Part shown: one piece after another, positions 29,900 to 44,800 of the stretch
How the letters are laid out: the number at the start of each line of letters is the position of its first letter
Position numbering within the stretch: position 1 is the first letter of the stretch
Assembly (NCBI GenBank): GCA_963669155.1
Contig: OZ022595.1
Span: forward strand, 2,164,205-2,228,204
DNA from: Arbacia lixula
Taxonomy: Eukaryota > Echinodermata > Echinoidea > Arbacioida > Arbaciidae
Direction: 5' to 3'
DNA: 64,000 nt
The notes under the pieces: model-generated
What the model was told of the DNA's origin: nothing
Seen by the model: the letters and a program-made list of their open reading frames with translations, nothing else
Database searches by the model: none
Translations under genes and position numbers: made by a program

Positions 29900-32800
29900 C
29901 TATCATGGGGGAAGGCAGAGGGGGTGGGGGGGGGGGGGTACGATGGGTGGTGGAGGGGTGGGGAAAAGTCACAAAAGAATTAGACAATCTTGCTTAAACC
30001 CTCAAGTAAGAAACTACCGTATATTGTCGTAGGGCTGTTACTGGCTGACCAATTAAATACTACTGTCAGAGATTGAACAGCACAATGGATGTACAGATAG
30101 ATATGTCATGACCTTGCATTAATGTACATTATTACATTTAAGATACATATCTTATCAGGTTCCGCCCTGTTCAGCTAGTTTGTCAGTTTACATTTGCAGG
30201 TCTGATGATGTGAGGAATATTTCCATCAGTTTACTTTTAAAGACCAGTAGCTATGGATACATTCAGGCAGTACATACAGTAAGAAGCTTGTAGAGTGTGC
30301 CAATATAATTCCAACAACAACACAATTCCGTGTTTAAAAGATAAAGTGCTCGCAACTAATTCAAGTTTCATCAGTTTCATAAGATCAGTGAGGTTTGATA
30401 TGAATAAGTGTGCACAACTCGTTTTTTCTTGAATACTGTATGTGTCTTACGATTGGCCATGGAAAAAAATCTTTGCTATATCATTTTTCCTGTAAATATA
30501 GAAAACTGAGCTATGTACTGGTAAGTGGTAAAATTAAATCATAAAATATTTCAGTATTAACCAAGAAAAAAGACAATAGAGATTATTAACATATGATACT
30601 TACACAATGACATCATAATCCCAAAATACCAAATCTGCATAGACATGTTCATGTAGTAGTCACAAAGTGTTCTTACATGTATGACAATGTTTACGATTTA
30701 AAAAAAAACATGTAATGCAATCAGCATATAGCACACATTAAATCATAGATGCCAAAAATAAACTGCAATAAAGATATTACACACCAATTTTACATAATAT
30801 CATGATAACAAAGTAAACATGGAAGTGGATTGAAAAAATGACGTGTATTATTTCAATAGCATGCAACAGGAACCCTGCAAACAGCTGGGGGAAAAAAATC
30901 AAATTTGTTTGAGCACTACTGCAAAAGGGATTCAGACATAACCTAATATGGAGGGTGAAAAATTACACATGGATGTGCAGGTCTTCTGAATTATGAGCCC
31001 CTGTTAAAGATTAGTTTGAATCTTTTTCTAGTTTGTATCACAATATTTAGATATTTTTAGATATTTTTTATGAAAAAAAAGGAGACCAATATCACAATGC
31101 ATTTCAAAATATGACGCGACAATTCAATAATTGGCTCCTACTTTTGAAATATTAAAAGGGGGGAAAGTTTCCATTTTATTTGTACATACCTCTTTGTTCA
31201 AATCACTAAATTCATCACAACTATCTTCTTCCTCTTCCTCTTCCTGGGTCAAAGGTCAGAGGTCAATACAGATGAACATGACACAGCATAGGTGATGATG
31301 ATGTTAAATGGGGATGAATGCATGGTGGTGCGTATGATGATGAAAGTGAGTTAGTGAAGGACAGTAACATTATTAAAGGATGATAATGATATGCATAACG
31401 GAAAGCACATTAGCAATTAAAGGGGAATGAAATTATGACAGTAAGGTGAATTGATATTGTAATGATGTTTTAAAATGTGTATCAACAAGTCCCATGATCA
31501 TACCTTGTAAAGTCAAGGCAGACAAATAATGCTCTATTAAAGCCTTCTAGTATTGTTTTGTTAATGCATGGTACACCAAAAAGATGAAAATACTTTCAAT
31601 ACATCACTGTGAACCAATGGCATTGGGCATCAAGTTTAATAAACAGGATCATTTCTTGCTAATTTATGGAGGACCACATATGTGAATGGTCTACCCTGTT
31701 TTTAATATTTGAAATTAATCAATAAATAGGACTTTTGTATTTATATTTTCTTTCTGTTTAGGAATTAAGGATACATTATGAACTGCTAAACCTACATGTA
31801 TACATACAGTCACATTTCCAGAATATTAACAACTCAATCCTGATTACATGTATCTTCTAAAAAGTTATCTTCATCAAAATGTGACATGCCATGTAAGCAT
31901 GTATACATAATTTTACAACTTTAGCCCTATCCCAACAAAATAACTATAGACAAACAAAGAATAATGAAACTGAAATAAGAGCCCATGCATTTTCAATTGA
32001 TTATAATACCTAAAAAATTTGCATCAAACTACATGTAATTCTCCTACTCTAAAAACAAATTATAATCATACTTTATATTCCTAAGGCATAAATGTGTTCC
32101 TTGACACCATGAAAAAACATGCTAGAATAAAGGTCAAACAAAATTCTTTTGTCCACACTCATGAATGCAGGGATCGAGCAGGAAAACCTGATATAATAAC
32201 CAAAACTGGAGATAACGAGATTTAAACTTCTTTGCTGAGCTCACCTTTATGGCTTTCTGTGGAAACCAGAAAATTCCAACAATGATCAAAGCAACATTGC
32301 TTGTCATCAAATACTTCACATCATTATCTATTTATCAAAAAATACTGTTACTTTTCCATCAATTAAAGGAAGTGTTTTCAAAGAAGGTAACATTATAACT
32401 ATAATATAACTGTGCACCTTAAGCTTAATAAGGGAATGATTTTGACTGTTATTTTTTTCCAACAAGAACAATGGGGACATCCAAGTTTATTTTACTATTA
32501 GGTGACAATTTACTCTTAAAAACTGTGTTCAACATCATTTTACATTGATGATGGCTCATTAAAGCATTGACAGAATGGAATGCCTGCTTATTATTGATTA
32601 TTTAATTCAATGAGATATTGAAATGTAAGCACTATTTGACTATAATGGGTCATGTACAAATTTGGAGAGAAATTGAAGCAAATTGTATTTCAATTTAGCT
32701 CAAAGAAAAATAGTATAAAGCTACAGAAGGAACAACAAAAAGGACAGCATTGAAGAGAAAAACGATGACAAACATGTCGTTGATGGGTGATAAAACCTCG

Positions 32801-35800
32801 CAAACTGAAATTCTTTGAATGTTCATGAGAGCGAGAAACTATTTTGTTTTAACACAAATAAGACTAGCTTCAGTGGAGGCTTTAATCACAGGTCAATTGG
32901 CGTTCAATTTTGGCAGATTCATATCACATGGGTTTACCTCATGACATCTCATTGGTTCATAACTACAGTATAATGGGGGTAATGCAAGAAATTCACTTAA
33001 GAGTTCTTATTACCCCATCAGCGATGTGACGGTAAACCAGTTGAAGTAAGAAATTTACAAGAACAACACAATAGCGTCTATTCAATATGATGTAAGTTAT
33101 GTGGTTTAAGCGTCTAACATGGAACATAGTTTTCGCAAAAGCAGATAAATGTACAAGTCAAAAAGATAGCGCAAAGCAGAGTGGTTACTAAATTAGTTGA
33201 CAAATGTAAAGAAGCCGTTAGCAAATAGAGGCAGAAAGAAGATCTACAGTGAGTATGGAATGGAAATCTACACACAGTTGACTCTCATTTTAAAACATTC
33301 TGATAACTCTTTTTAAAACAAAGTAATTCTATTAGTCCAGTGTTCAATCTTTCTCTGCACTCAATTGATGAAGTTCAGAATATCAATGTATTTTGTGGAC
33401 TGCCTTACTGCACTTCATCAAACCAGAAGGAATCAAGGTTTATCAAATGGATTAGAAGACCAAAAGGAGGATTCTTTTCTCAAAAACCAGAGTGGTTGGC
33501 AGGTAAAGGGGTGTGAAACCCCAACATAATAGGATTTGTATATAATCGATTGACTCTATAAGTGCCAAGTACTTTAGTGTTACAAGAGTGAAATGTGTGC
33601 AAAAGATGTTTTTCTTTTGTTTGCTGAATAAGTAAGCAACTAATCACATTACATACCAAGTCGATAACGACAGCAGCGTTCTGCTTTGCCAGTTCTTGCC
33701 TCATCTGGTCTTCCGTTTGCATGTTCTGCAAGAAGAGAGAGCCATCAGAGAAGAAAACATGTCAACAAATATGATTAATTATGCAAACATGAAAATGGTC
33801 ATACCAGTGGTATCCAGTAAAATGAAATGAATAATAATGATATATTTGCTTTAATCTCGGGAAAAATAATCACATGTTTATTCTGATGTTTGAATTCAAT
33901 GACACAGGTGGAACATGAAAGCTACTTCACACAAATACAACTGCATGGTGCACACTGTACTTCACACAACAATATCAGACTTCTGATGTATACATGAAAT
34001 GTCCAAGATCTCTCTGTTTTTAAATTCCTTTCACCATCATATCAAGATCACCATCAATATCATATAAAAAGAAATACCCAATGATCCACTAAATGTAAGA
34101 TACAGTGTAGAAATCAGACGATGGCATGTACTATATAAAGGCAACCCATCATGTGCTGTGTGAATTCTCTACTTGGATCATAATATGAAGTTGTGACATG
34201 TTGATATTGTGCAGATGGCATTTACAGGTGTACTACTCAATCACCCAAAATGAAAGAAAATAATATTGACAAATGTTTAAATCATACTTCTTATTCTCCA
34301 AAAACATTTTTTTTAATATGATATTACATGTAAGCCAATTTATGAATCATCAAAGGTTTTAGTCTTATATTTAACACACATGTCTATGTCTTCTTTTTAA
34401 GAAAGAAATCTTAGCTTACACTCAAAAATACTGATCTCATGCCTAATCTTAAAATGAATGAAAAGCACCGGCACCATCATCCCACTTCTATACACAACCA
34501 AGTTTCTTCCTTTTCCCCATGAAATTTGATAACATTGGTTCTCAAGTAGTATACTCTTCATGTATTTCACATGATTGCACTGATTTTTGCCTTTACAGCA
34601 TGTTGGATAAAAGACATTTCATCACATTAACAGCATCGTCTGTGTCATGATGTCAGGTTTAACTTTCGGTCTACCCCATCTTTCACAATTCCAGATATTA
34701 CAGACTATTTCGCAAGTGACTACGAACACAATGGGTGAATGACTGAATATACCTGATTGTTTACACAATCATCGATTTACGTTTTAGCAGTGCAGGACGC
34801 ATTTGTGAATTTCGTGAAAATTCAACCACCACGAAAGAAAAAAAAAAGAAAAGATACAGCATATCGATTCCACATTGCTTGTTTAACACTAATCAATGCA
34901 TTGTTTCCCAAAATATTAGTCTTGCTATGCTTTAATTACAGCATAACTTTTAGACTCTGGTGTAGGCCTACTATGTCGTTTAAATCATGCTTTATAACAA
35001 ACGATCGGCTGTAGAAAATACGAAAGAAAATATGACTGTATTGATAACCCATAATGTTACAAATCATACATCAAAAGATGACACTGATATATGACTTCAT
35101 CGAACCATACTCACTTTCTATGGACAAAATAGGTTGCAAGAGAAGGACAAAATCTTGTATATTAATACATGTAACCAGATCAACTCCACTCCTAAATAGT
35201 GAATTGACTCCTAGTATCAGACTTATCTTATTGCAAACACAAAATGTATTTGTTACTTTAAAAGGATAAAATAAAAATAAGTAAGAAGACGTTCAATCTA
35301 TCAAATTGACTAGAACTTAATAATACATCTAGATACATGTTAATGAACTTTCAAATTCAATATCAATACACAAATGGAATAACTCATTAACTTCCTCTGG
35401 GAATGCACAATCACAGCAAGTCAAGGAAACAGACAACAGAATGGAATATTGCTAAGATGAAAACATATCTTTTGTCATTGTCATCATTGCTCCATTCTGC
35501 TTGTTTTGATGGAAAACAAGCACATCTTCACAAATCTTGTGTGCATTTCAAAAAATAGTAAAAAAAAAACTACTCGCAAAAAGCTATGAAACGCAAACTA
35601 CATGATTGTGAATATCTTAACCCCTCCTTACTGAGAACGCATATATACATGCTGTCTTTTCTCCACTCAGATTCTGAGCAACGCAACTCCCGCGTAATCT
35701 GCAGTATGGACATTTAGTGACAGGCCATATATAAACTCCCCCCCCCCCCCCTATTTTCCCTATAGGGTGCAATTAAGTCACGTCTCTTTGGTTACTGCAG

Positions 35801-38800
35801 CTCCATGGTAAATGTTTTGACTTCCTCACAGGACAAAAATCTAACCGTGAACAACAGGTTAACCTGTCTGTACTGATATATGTTGGCTGGCTTTTTTTTT
35901 TCCACCCAGATACTAAGCAACACAGATCTCATTCAATCTGCTCTACACACAATATACAACAAGCTATGAATAAACATCAAATACCTTAAAGGACATAATT
36001 TAGCCACACCCCTTTGGTTACTGTATTTCCGTAGCAAATTTTGACATCCTAACTGGACCAGGGTTCACGAGGCTTGAAATTCTACCCATGAGCTAACCAT
36101 GAGCTTTGGGTGAAGGGAGAGTCTTGAATACTTACCTGGAAGTATTTGTTGTCCCAGGCCATGAACCAGCCTGTGAAGGTCAGAGGTTCAAATCCTTGCT
36201 TCACCTGGATCAGTTGTGTGGAGTCTTGCTCTCGTCCACTGGGGTCTGTCAATAGGTACTCCTACCAAAGTCACCCCAAAAAAACCCCAAGAACATCATG
36301 TGAATAACATGTGGGTATTAGAGTACAGCTTAGAAAATATGTCTATGAAAAACACTCATTCCACTCACAACCATGGTCTGTAAGAGAAAACATACAGTGG
36401 AGTAGTGTACATGAGAGCATTATTTTAGCTTTTCAATTGGCAACACTTTCTTTTTTTTCTCTCTCTCACCTTTTTGTCTTTTTTATATCACATTTTCATA
36501 ATTTTTTTGTCCTTTCATTTTTATATCACATTTTCATGATAAAATGAACAAACATTCAAATACAATTCAATGTAAAAAGAAGCAATTTAGAACTGTACAA
36601 ATCTAAAGAGTTACACAAATTATATGTGCATGTATCACTACATTTATGTGACAAACATGGGTTCATCTTGTCTTTATGCTCTCTCTTTCGATGCATCATT
36701 TATACTTGTGTTTCAAGACTGGATATACAAATTTACAGCACTAAGCCACTGTAGCCACATACATACATGTACTAAAACAATGTTTCAAATATCATTATGG
36801 ACTTCATAAAATCAAAGAAGACACCCCTTGAAGAACTCAACTACTGTAAACATGGTATATTTCGTGGTGTTTTGAATTTTGCAAATGAGGCACAGACTAA
36901 GAAAATAACAACACAAACATTTTGACGATTGGTATTGTTGTTGTATCCAGTGTGCGTGCGCTCATTCACGGTTGGTTTCAACACATCGCTACAAAGTGGT
37001 CGGCCTATACCATACCCTGTAATTTTAAGCACCGCCATCAGGTCTCTTGCTTGATAAGCGCAGTGAGTCTTGTCAATGTACTATATGATGTCTTTCTGAC
37101 TTGTTTTGTATCGTTTTGTAGGCCGGTGTGTTGGGTCCTCGGATATGGGCCAGCGAAATCTAGTGCGACATTGTCGGCATTGTTCCAAATCGCGAAAATA
37201 CCCTGATGCGAAATATACCACGTTTACAGGACACTGATCGAACCGATTCAGATATAGACCTACCTTTGCTGTGACTAGGACTTGTTTCTTCTCCTCAGCA
37301 TTGGCCCCTTTTCCAATCCAGATGTAAAGCTGTTGGTGTGAACAAGGATTACAACATCTGATAAGAGAGTATCAATCATCATTGACATTTTGCCAACAGC
37401 AATGCACTCTTCACAAGAAACCTTTCTTGTAATGTATTCACGACTTTCTCTCTAATCGTGCAATAACCAGTTATGACACTCACCTGTATCGAGTGATTCA
37501 GTTTCAATTGGTAGGATGTACTCTGAATTTACTAGCTGTTGCTACTCAGAGAAAACCTCAGACAAGCTTTGTGGTTACCATTATTACTGTGTTTGCTTTG
37601 CTACAAGATGTGCATAAAATGGGCAGACATGATGACAATGGTCTATTGCAATCACCATTGATTTCATCACCACCACAACTCAATGAGCGCTTTCATCATT
37701 GTAACCTCAAACACCATCATCAAGTCACAAAGTTCTCATCTCCATTTTCTTCTTTCCTTAAGTACCCCCCCCCCCTTTCCCTCAACCCCATCCATTCATA
37801 CCCATACCTTAATCCTAACCTTATCCCATGCATCTAGGAGCATGACATCATCTTCCACAAGGTCTGTCTAGCAGTTCTTGATCTCCTCCACTTTGCACCC
37901 CCTTCCCCCTCCTCCCCAAACCTTAATCCTTACCTAATCCCATGCATCCAGGAGCATGACATCATCTTCCACAAGGTCTGTCTAGCAGTTCTTGATCTCC
38001 TCCACTTTGCACCCCCTTCCCCCTCCTCCCCAAACCTTAATCCTTACCTCATTCCATGCATCTAGGAGCATGACATCATCTTCCACAAGGTCTGTCTGGG
38101 TAAAGTTCTTGATCTCCTCCATTTTGCACCCCCTTCCCTCTCCTCCCCAAACCTTAATCCTTACCTCATTCCATGCATCTAGGAGCATGACATCATCTTC
38201 CACAAGGTCTGTCTGGGTAAAGTTCTTGAACTCCTCCATTTTGCACCCCCTTCCCCCTCCTCCCCAAACCTTAATTCTTACCTCATTCCATGCATCCAGG
38301 AGCATGACATCATCTTCCACAAGGTCTGTCTGGCTGCAGTTGTTAATCTTCCCAACTCTGCACCCCCTTCCTACCCCTTCCCTTTAAGCCTTAATCCCAA
38401 AACCCTAATCCTTACCTCATTCCATGCATCCAGGAGCATGACATCATCTTCCACAAGGTCTGTCTGGGTAAAGTTGTTGATCTCCTCGACTCTGAAGTTG
38501 CCGGATGCATTGGTGCACTGGAACAACCTGGGTGGGTGTGACAGTTCCTCCTCCTAAGAAATAAACACAAACATGACAAGCACTTAGTTTCAACACTCAA
38601 CTAGCTTTCTATTTGATTACACCGGTTTCATCACAGATATAACACTAAAACACAAACATGACAAGCACTTTGTTTCAACACTCAACTAGCTTTCCATTTC
38701 ATTGCACCGGTGTCATCACAGATATAACACTAAAACACAAACATGACAAGCACTTTGTTTCAACATTCAACTAGCTTTCTATTTGATAACATCACGCATT

Positions 38801-41800
38801 CACGACTCTAACAAGACAAAATGTTAATTAAAATCCTTCTTTAATAACATTTCCCTAAGGAAGTTCTAAAAATGTAATCTTGAACATTAGCGTAACTATT
38901 GAACGACTGATTGCACACATCAACAGCATCCAAAACTAATGAAAGAAGTAGTTAAAACAGAGTTAAAACAAGTTGATTTTGGTACACTTCTAGGGAACGT
39001 GTAAACTTTCTGAGTAGTAAATATGTAAATGAAAAATCATTACCCTCAAGTAAATAGGGGTAAGAAGGAGAGACTAGTTTGATGCAAAACTTGAAAACAA
39101 GCTGACGTTGATACATTTCTAAGGACTGGGTATACCCAGTTTCAAATTCTGAGTAGTAAATAGGTTCATGAAAATGGTTTCCTCAAGTGAATGGGGGTTA
39201 GAACGGAAGAAGGGATTCGTTTGATGCAAGTTCTCACCTGGAGTTTTGGGTTGGAAGCGTACTCTTGCTTACCACCAATGGCCTGCCAGAACTCTGCCGG
39301 TTCGCTTCCCTCAGGAACCAGAGTATACGCACTGCAAGGAGCAACAAAGGGCATCAGAAATGATTGGAATACAAATACTGATAAGACCCATATCATTTTG
39401 TTTGTATTATCTACATGAAGTAGAGTAACTGTAAAACCAGTATTTTTTGCGTGGCATTCATTTTCATGCTTTTCGCAAAACACAGAGCAAGCGTAATTTT
39501 AACATTACCCTGAAATTAAAACTATCCTGCTTTCTTTAGCAGGCTAGACGCGCGCAAGTCTGTTAGAGATTCTGGAGTTACTAGTGCTGGCATTCTGTGA
39601 CCTGTTGCACGCCGTCTTTTTTGTTACATTAAATGTTTTATGAAAAATACTTTGTTTGGGGCTTTGTTAATGATTTAATGCATAAAGTAGATTTTTTATT
39701 TTCTGGGCAAAATGTTGTAGGTTTGCTGTGCCACAACCAATCCTATTAGAAGTCAAATGATTGAGAGAATCCATACCTCTTTGGCTCAAGCACCTTTGCA
39801 ACTTTCTTTCCGAGCTCTCGCTCATCTCCACTGCCTCCCTGTATACAGGATAAGAACCATACCCCACGATAAAACAATAGCAGTTATTCTTTTACCAATA
39901 AAAATTATAGCTAATCCTTACATAAAATACACATACATTGTAAAAAGGAATACTAAGGCTATGTTGCATATGTTTTAATAATATAACATATCTAATTTGT
40001 AACTTCTATGGAAGCAACCAATATGACATAAGCATTGTTTTATTACCAATCATATTTTCAATTGATAGGAAATTTAGCAAAATCACATTCATTGATACAG
40101 TTTAATTGGATGAAATGCTCTCTGAATATATCAGTTGTTGCTAGTCGGAAAAAAAACACCTTGGACAAGCTTTGGGGTTTCAACATTTATTGAAAGGCGT
40201 GCACAATATTTGCGCACATAAGGAAAATGTTAAATTCCAATGGAGTGACTGTGTCTCTGGCAAACAAAAGACTAATGATGGAACATACCTTGCCAGCCCA
40301 GATGTAGAGAGCTCTGGGTCCCTTGATGACGAAAATATCATTGGAGTTCAGCGAACTGGCCGTGGAGTCCACCTGTAACAGACACAAACAACAAACCGAC
40401 AACAATGCTCAATACAATGAATACAAAAAAGAAAAAGGACCAAAAAAAAAGAATATTGTACTCAGGGAGAAACATTTAATATCAATGAAAATGTTTTTAA
40501 AAAATGATGTAGTTAGGAAAGAGATGAGTAGAGATGAAGACAGCTGATTATTACACTTTCATGAAATTTGAATTACATTTGTGTTTGTTGAAATAAAAAT
40601 GATATATAAGTTGATGAGGAAAATAATATTTTTGTATTAAACTTCATGTATCATACTTTTTGGCAGTCACTTTTCCCTTCCTCTTTCTGTTGTGATGTTC
40701 CTCCACCCCCACCCCCTCCCCCTCCACCTGTTCCTATCCCCGCCACTCTCCCTCTCCCTATCTCCCTCTCCCTATCTACCTCTACCTACCCCTACCAACA
40801 CCCCTACCAACACCGCCACCCCCTCCCCCTCCACTTGTCCCTCCCCTGCCCCTCTCCCTACCCTTACCTACCTCTACCTACCCCTACCAACAACCCCACC
40901 AACACCCCACCTACCCCTCCACCTGTTCCTCCCCTGCCCCTCTTCCTACCAACCACAACCAGCCCCCCCCCCCCAACCATCACCCCTACCCCGTACCTTC
41001 CCCATTCCACAACCCCTACCCTCCCTCTACCCCTACCCCTACTCCTTCCCCACCTATCCCACACTCACCTCAACTGCCCTTGTGTTGAACTCGTTTGTAC
41101 CCTTGACCTGGTACATGCGCACCCTGTTGACCTTCTTATCCTCGGATACTTGATTCTTGAATCCACTTGCTCTCCCAGCCTTTGAACAGAAATGGAACAG
41201 TCCAACAATAATGAGTTTATGTATGAATTGGGATGCCTCCACTCTATAGAATAGGGATGGTACCTGTGACAAAATTTAGCTTGCAAGTGAGAGCAGATAT
41301 AGAATTATATGTGAATTCCCTTTAGTTTATAAACTAACCAAGCAAAGAATTAACCATTTTAATAAATATTTACACTTACAATGATTTGTCCTTTGAAACT
41401 TATCAACTATAAAGATACATTTTCTACTTCAACCATAAATTTTCACTTCAATTGCATGCATGCTTTTGGATTGCAGCTTCTATCTTTTCTAAGGTACAAT
41501 GTAGCATGACTTAAAAACAATATTTACACATTCTACTGATTGCATAAATTAGATTAAAGCAAGGATACTTTCCAAAAAATCTTGTAATCTACCATCAATC
41601 AATCATAAACCGCCAGGGCAACAGCCAGTGAGTGCACAGATATCATCATGGAAAATAGCATCAATAGCATGTTACAACCACTGAAAAAATATTATGCAAC
41701 TGGCCCAAAGCATATAAATAGTGCATCTACTTGTTTTGATTGATTGTGTGCAAACCTATATCTGGTGTTGTGTTTCATATAAAATGATTTGCTCTGTTTT

Positions 41801-44800
41801 CTAAATTACATGTACATGATATGTGTTATGAATATAAACAGTTGCTGCAATTTGCATTTGCTTTTGCATTTAACTTGTAAATTGTGCCTAGTGCTCTTAT
41901 ATTTGGATTGCAATGGAGGTCAACTAAAACTTTCAAAATATCTAGCTTGTGCATTATATGAACATGTACATGTAGAGTATGGTTTTGCTTCGATCTAGAC
42001 CAGACAATATCTAGCCTGTGCATAGCATGAATGTGTATGGTATTGCTTTGATCTAGATAAGATAATATCTAGCTTGTGCATTGCATGAAAGTGCATGGTC
42101 TTTAATAATTTGAGTTAGATCAGACAAGTTTTAGTTGGACTCCACTGTAGCAGTGCATAAATGCATTCAAAGATCAGAAAAATCCACCAGGCTTAACCTA
42201 CAACGTACATACGTATATCAATGATATGTTTTGACATGCCATAGGTCATAATGCACAACCTTAACCATGCACACATACATAGTTACAATGTACAGTACAT
42301 AACATGTACCCATATAATCCATGCAAATAAATCCGATGTGCCAACCTTCAAACCAATAACATAAAGACTTCAAAACTATATCTTTTAAAAAAATTACATT
42401 TGTTGACAAATAAAATTGGCAAATCATAGCATTATCATATAATATGTTAGTTCTGAGAAATGATATTGTAACTTTCATTAAAATGAGCAAAAGACAGTTT
42501 ATAATTGCTCTTGCATTAATTCCTTTAAATCCTATTTCATCCTATGAAATTAAACTGATGATTTTGATACAAAAAGTCATGTTGCATTATATAGACATAA
42601 ATGTATCAAAAGGAAATGTGCAGAAGTGGTATAGAGTACCGAAGTGGTGTCGTCATATGAGCATGTTGTCAAGACATTTGGTTCTTATTCCAGTGAGAAG
42701 TTTAGCGGTCTGATATTGTTTATCTGGCTAGTGTCGGGCATTCCCAATTACAGTTCCTGCTGTGATCACTGCTGCTTGCTCTAGCACATTGTTTAGAACC
42801 AGTTGTCTTGATAATAATGCTAACATGACATCCCACTTCGGTACTCGATAGGGATAGTGGGATGCATCAATACGACAGAAGAGTTCAGCTTTGATCTCAA
42901 GCCCTGTCTGATTGCAAGATTGCATGAAGGGATTGCTGCAACATGATATGGCTGTCTTAAACTAGGTGCTCAAAGAACTGTTGACATTTTCAAAAAATGA
43001 ATTTGAAAATATTACAACTCCAATCAAGCGAAAGGTTACACATCATAAAGTCAAAGAATGTCAATCATTTTTCAAAGGTACGTTTCATGACATCTCATCA
43101 ATCATTTTTCTTGTAATAATCCTTTGAATATTTAATGTGATTTCCACTCAAATTTGTGTGTATCAGATAATTCATTCAGAACAAGGAGAGTAATGGAGAA
43201 TATGCCACAAAATGTGCTACTAAAAATTTGACATTCTATGACTTCATGATGTGTACATCTATGGTTGATATTTTTTAAATATATACTTTTTTTTCAAAAG
43301 AGTCAAAAGTTGTTTATAACACCTAGTATACGTATATGAAATGAGGAAGGGACAGGTAATCAAGACACAACCCTTTTAGTGGGATAATGAGCCCTTTCCT
43401 CTCCAAAACCCTTTAAAAAGTGTGAACCCAGCTGTTTCCTCACACCACGCAGCCAGAATGTAACTATGGTATTTACGCTTCATGCACAATAACTTCTAAG
43501 GCCCATATGCACAACAGTAGTTAAACTTAGATCACGTATTACACGTAAAGGTACCAGTAACTTTATGGGGCACAAAATACAACATCTGATGCTGTCACAA
43601 AATCACTGATTTTTATCACAGAATGACAACAGTGGGTGATTTCAATTACTCACAGTATTTTTCATGCAAACTCATCATACATGTATCAGAGTGATCCCAA
43701 TACCCAAAATGGAAACAATAATGTTTGATGTTGTTTAATTTGGGGTCCCATTAAGTACAGGTACATGTAAATCCAGGGGCCATATTCATGAAATCTTACT
43801 AGCCTATTTAGTTTCTAAAATGCATGCAGCTGAATGCACCTTAGCAGCTGACTAGGGTTAGTAAGGTTTCATGAATATGGCCCCAGGTTACGTACAGTTT
43901 GCATTAAACCTCTATTATGATACGGGCCTCTCTGTTTAATCACATTGATCATTTCCTAAAACAATATTGTATCAAAACGTCCAACAGATCTTCCTCAAGT
44001 GATCAATATGTTGACAATGGATCAAACTTGATGGTTTGCAAGCAGTAATAGGTTACAAGATAAAGGTGTGTAACTTGAACAAACACCACAACAAAATATA
44101 ATGCGACTGTCCATGTACATGTACAGGTATGCTGTACATTTTTAAAGCTACCTCAAAGCTACTTCTAGTTTGGGTAAAGGTAATCATAAAGATGGCATTG
44201 ACAAACACTAAAAACCTCTCCATAATGTATCACAGCAGATATTACTGCAAAAGAAAGCTTAATATTGCAGTGAAAAATAACAGTACGCATTTGAGACTTT
44301 CTCTATTCTTTACTCGTAACCTATCATTGCTTGCAAATATTTCTTTTGAATGATGATTGATTTGCTTGGCTGCCCTCCACAAAGTACTTGTACCATGAAT
44401 AAGTAAATTTGCTTTCATTAATAAAATAATTAAGGATGTATTGAGAGTAATATCGTGCAAAATCATACATGTAAACGAGTGATGCTCTGCCCGCATAAAT
44501 AGTCTTTAAACTCATAACCAATAATTGCTTGCAAATTTATCTTGTGAATGATGACTCTTTCAGCTGGGTGTCCTCCACAAAGTACTTGTACACGTAGAGG
44601 CAATTGTTATTCATTAAATAATCATAAGGATATATTGAAAGTAATATCGTGCTAAAACATGAACATAAAAAGTGATGTTCTGCCGTTATGAAGTAGTCTC
44701 CAAACTGCATATTAAAGAAAAAGCTCCTGAGCAATGCCTTCAGAGGAATATATAATTTCAAATATAATATACAAATCAGATCACTTGTGTAAAAAAATAA

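Noticed and set aside
29553..30032. 159-codon open frame on +
   Set aside because: It is antisense to villin exon 23 and runs into a poly-G stretch.
37992..38387. A 131-codon repetitive open frame on + that could look like a repeat protein
   Set aside because: It is antisense to the exon 18 tandem array; the real coding meaning is on the - strand.
38566..38800. CRISPR-like regularly spaced repeats
   Set aside because: The 85 bp units are contiguous tandem copies without spacers, in an animal intron.
40646..41185. Proline-rich open frames of 150-180 codons on +
   Set aside because: C-rich low-complexity DNA, antisense to villin exon 14 and its donor.
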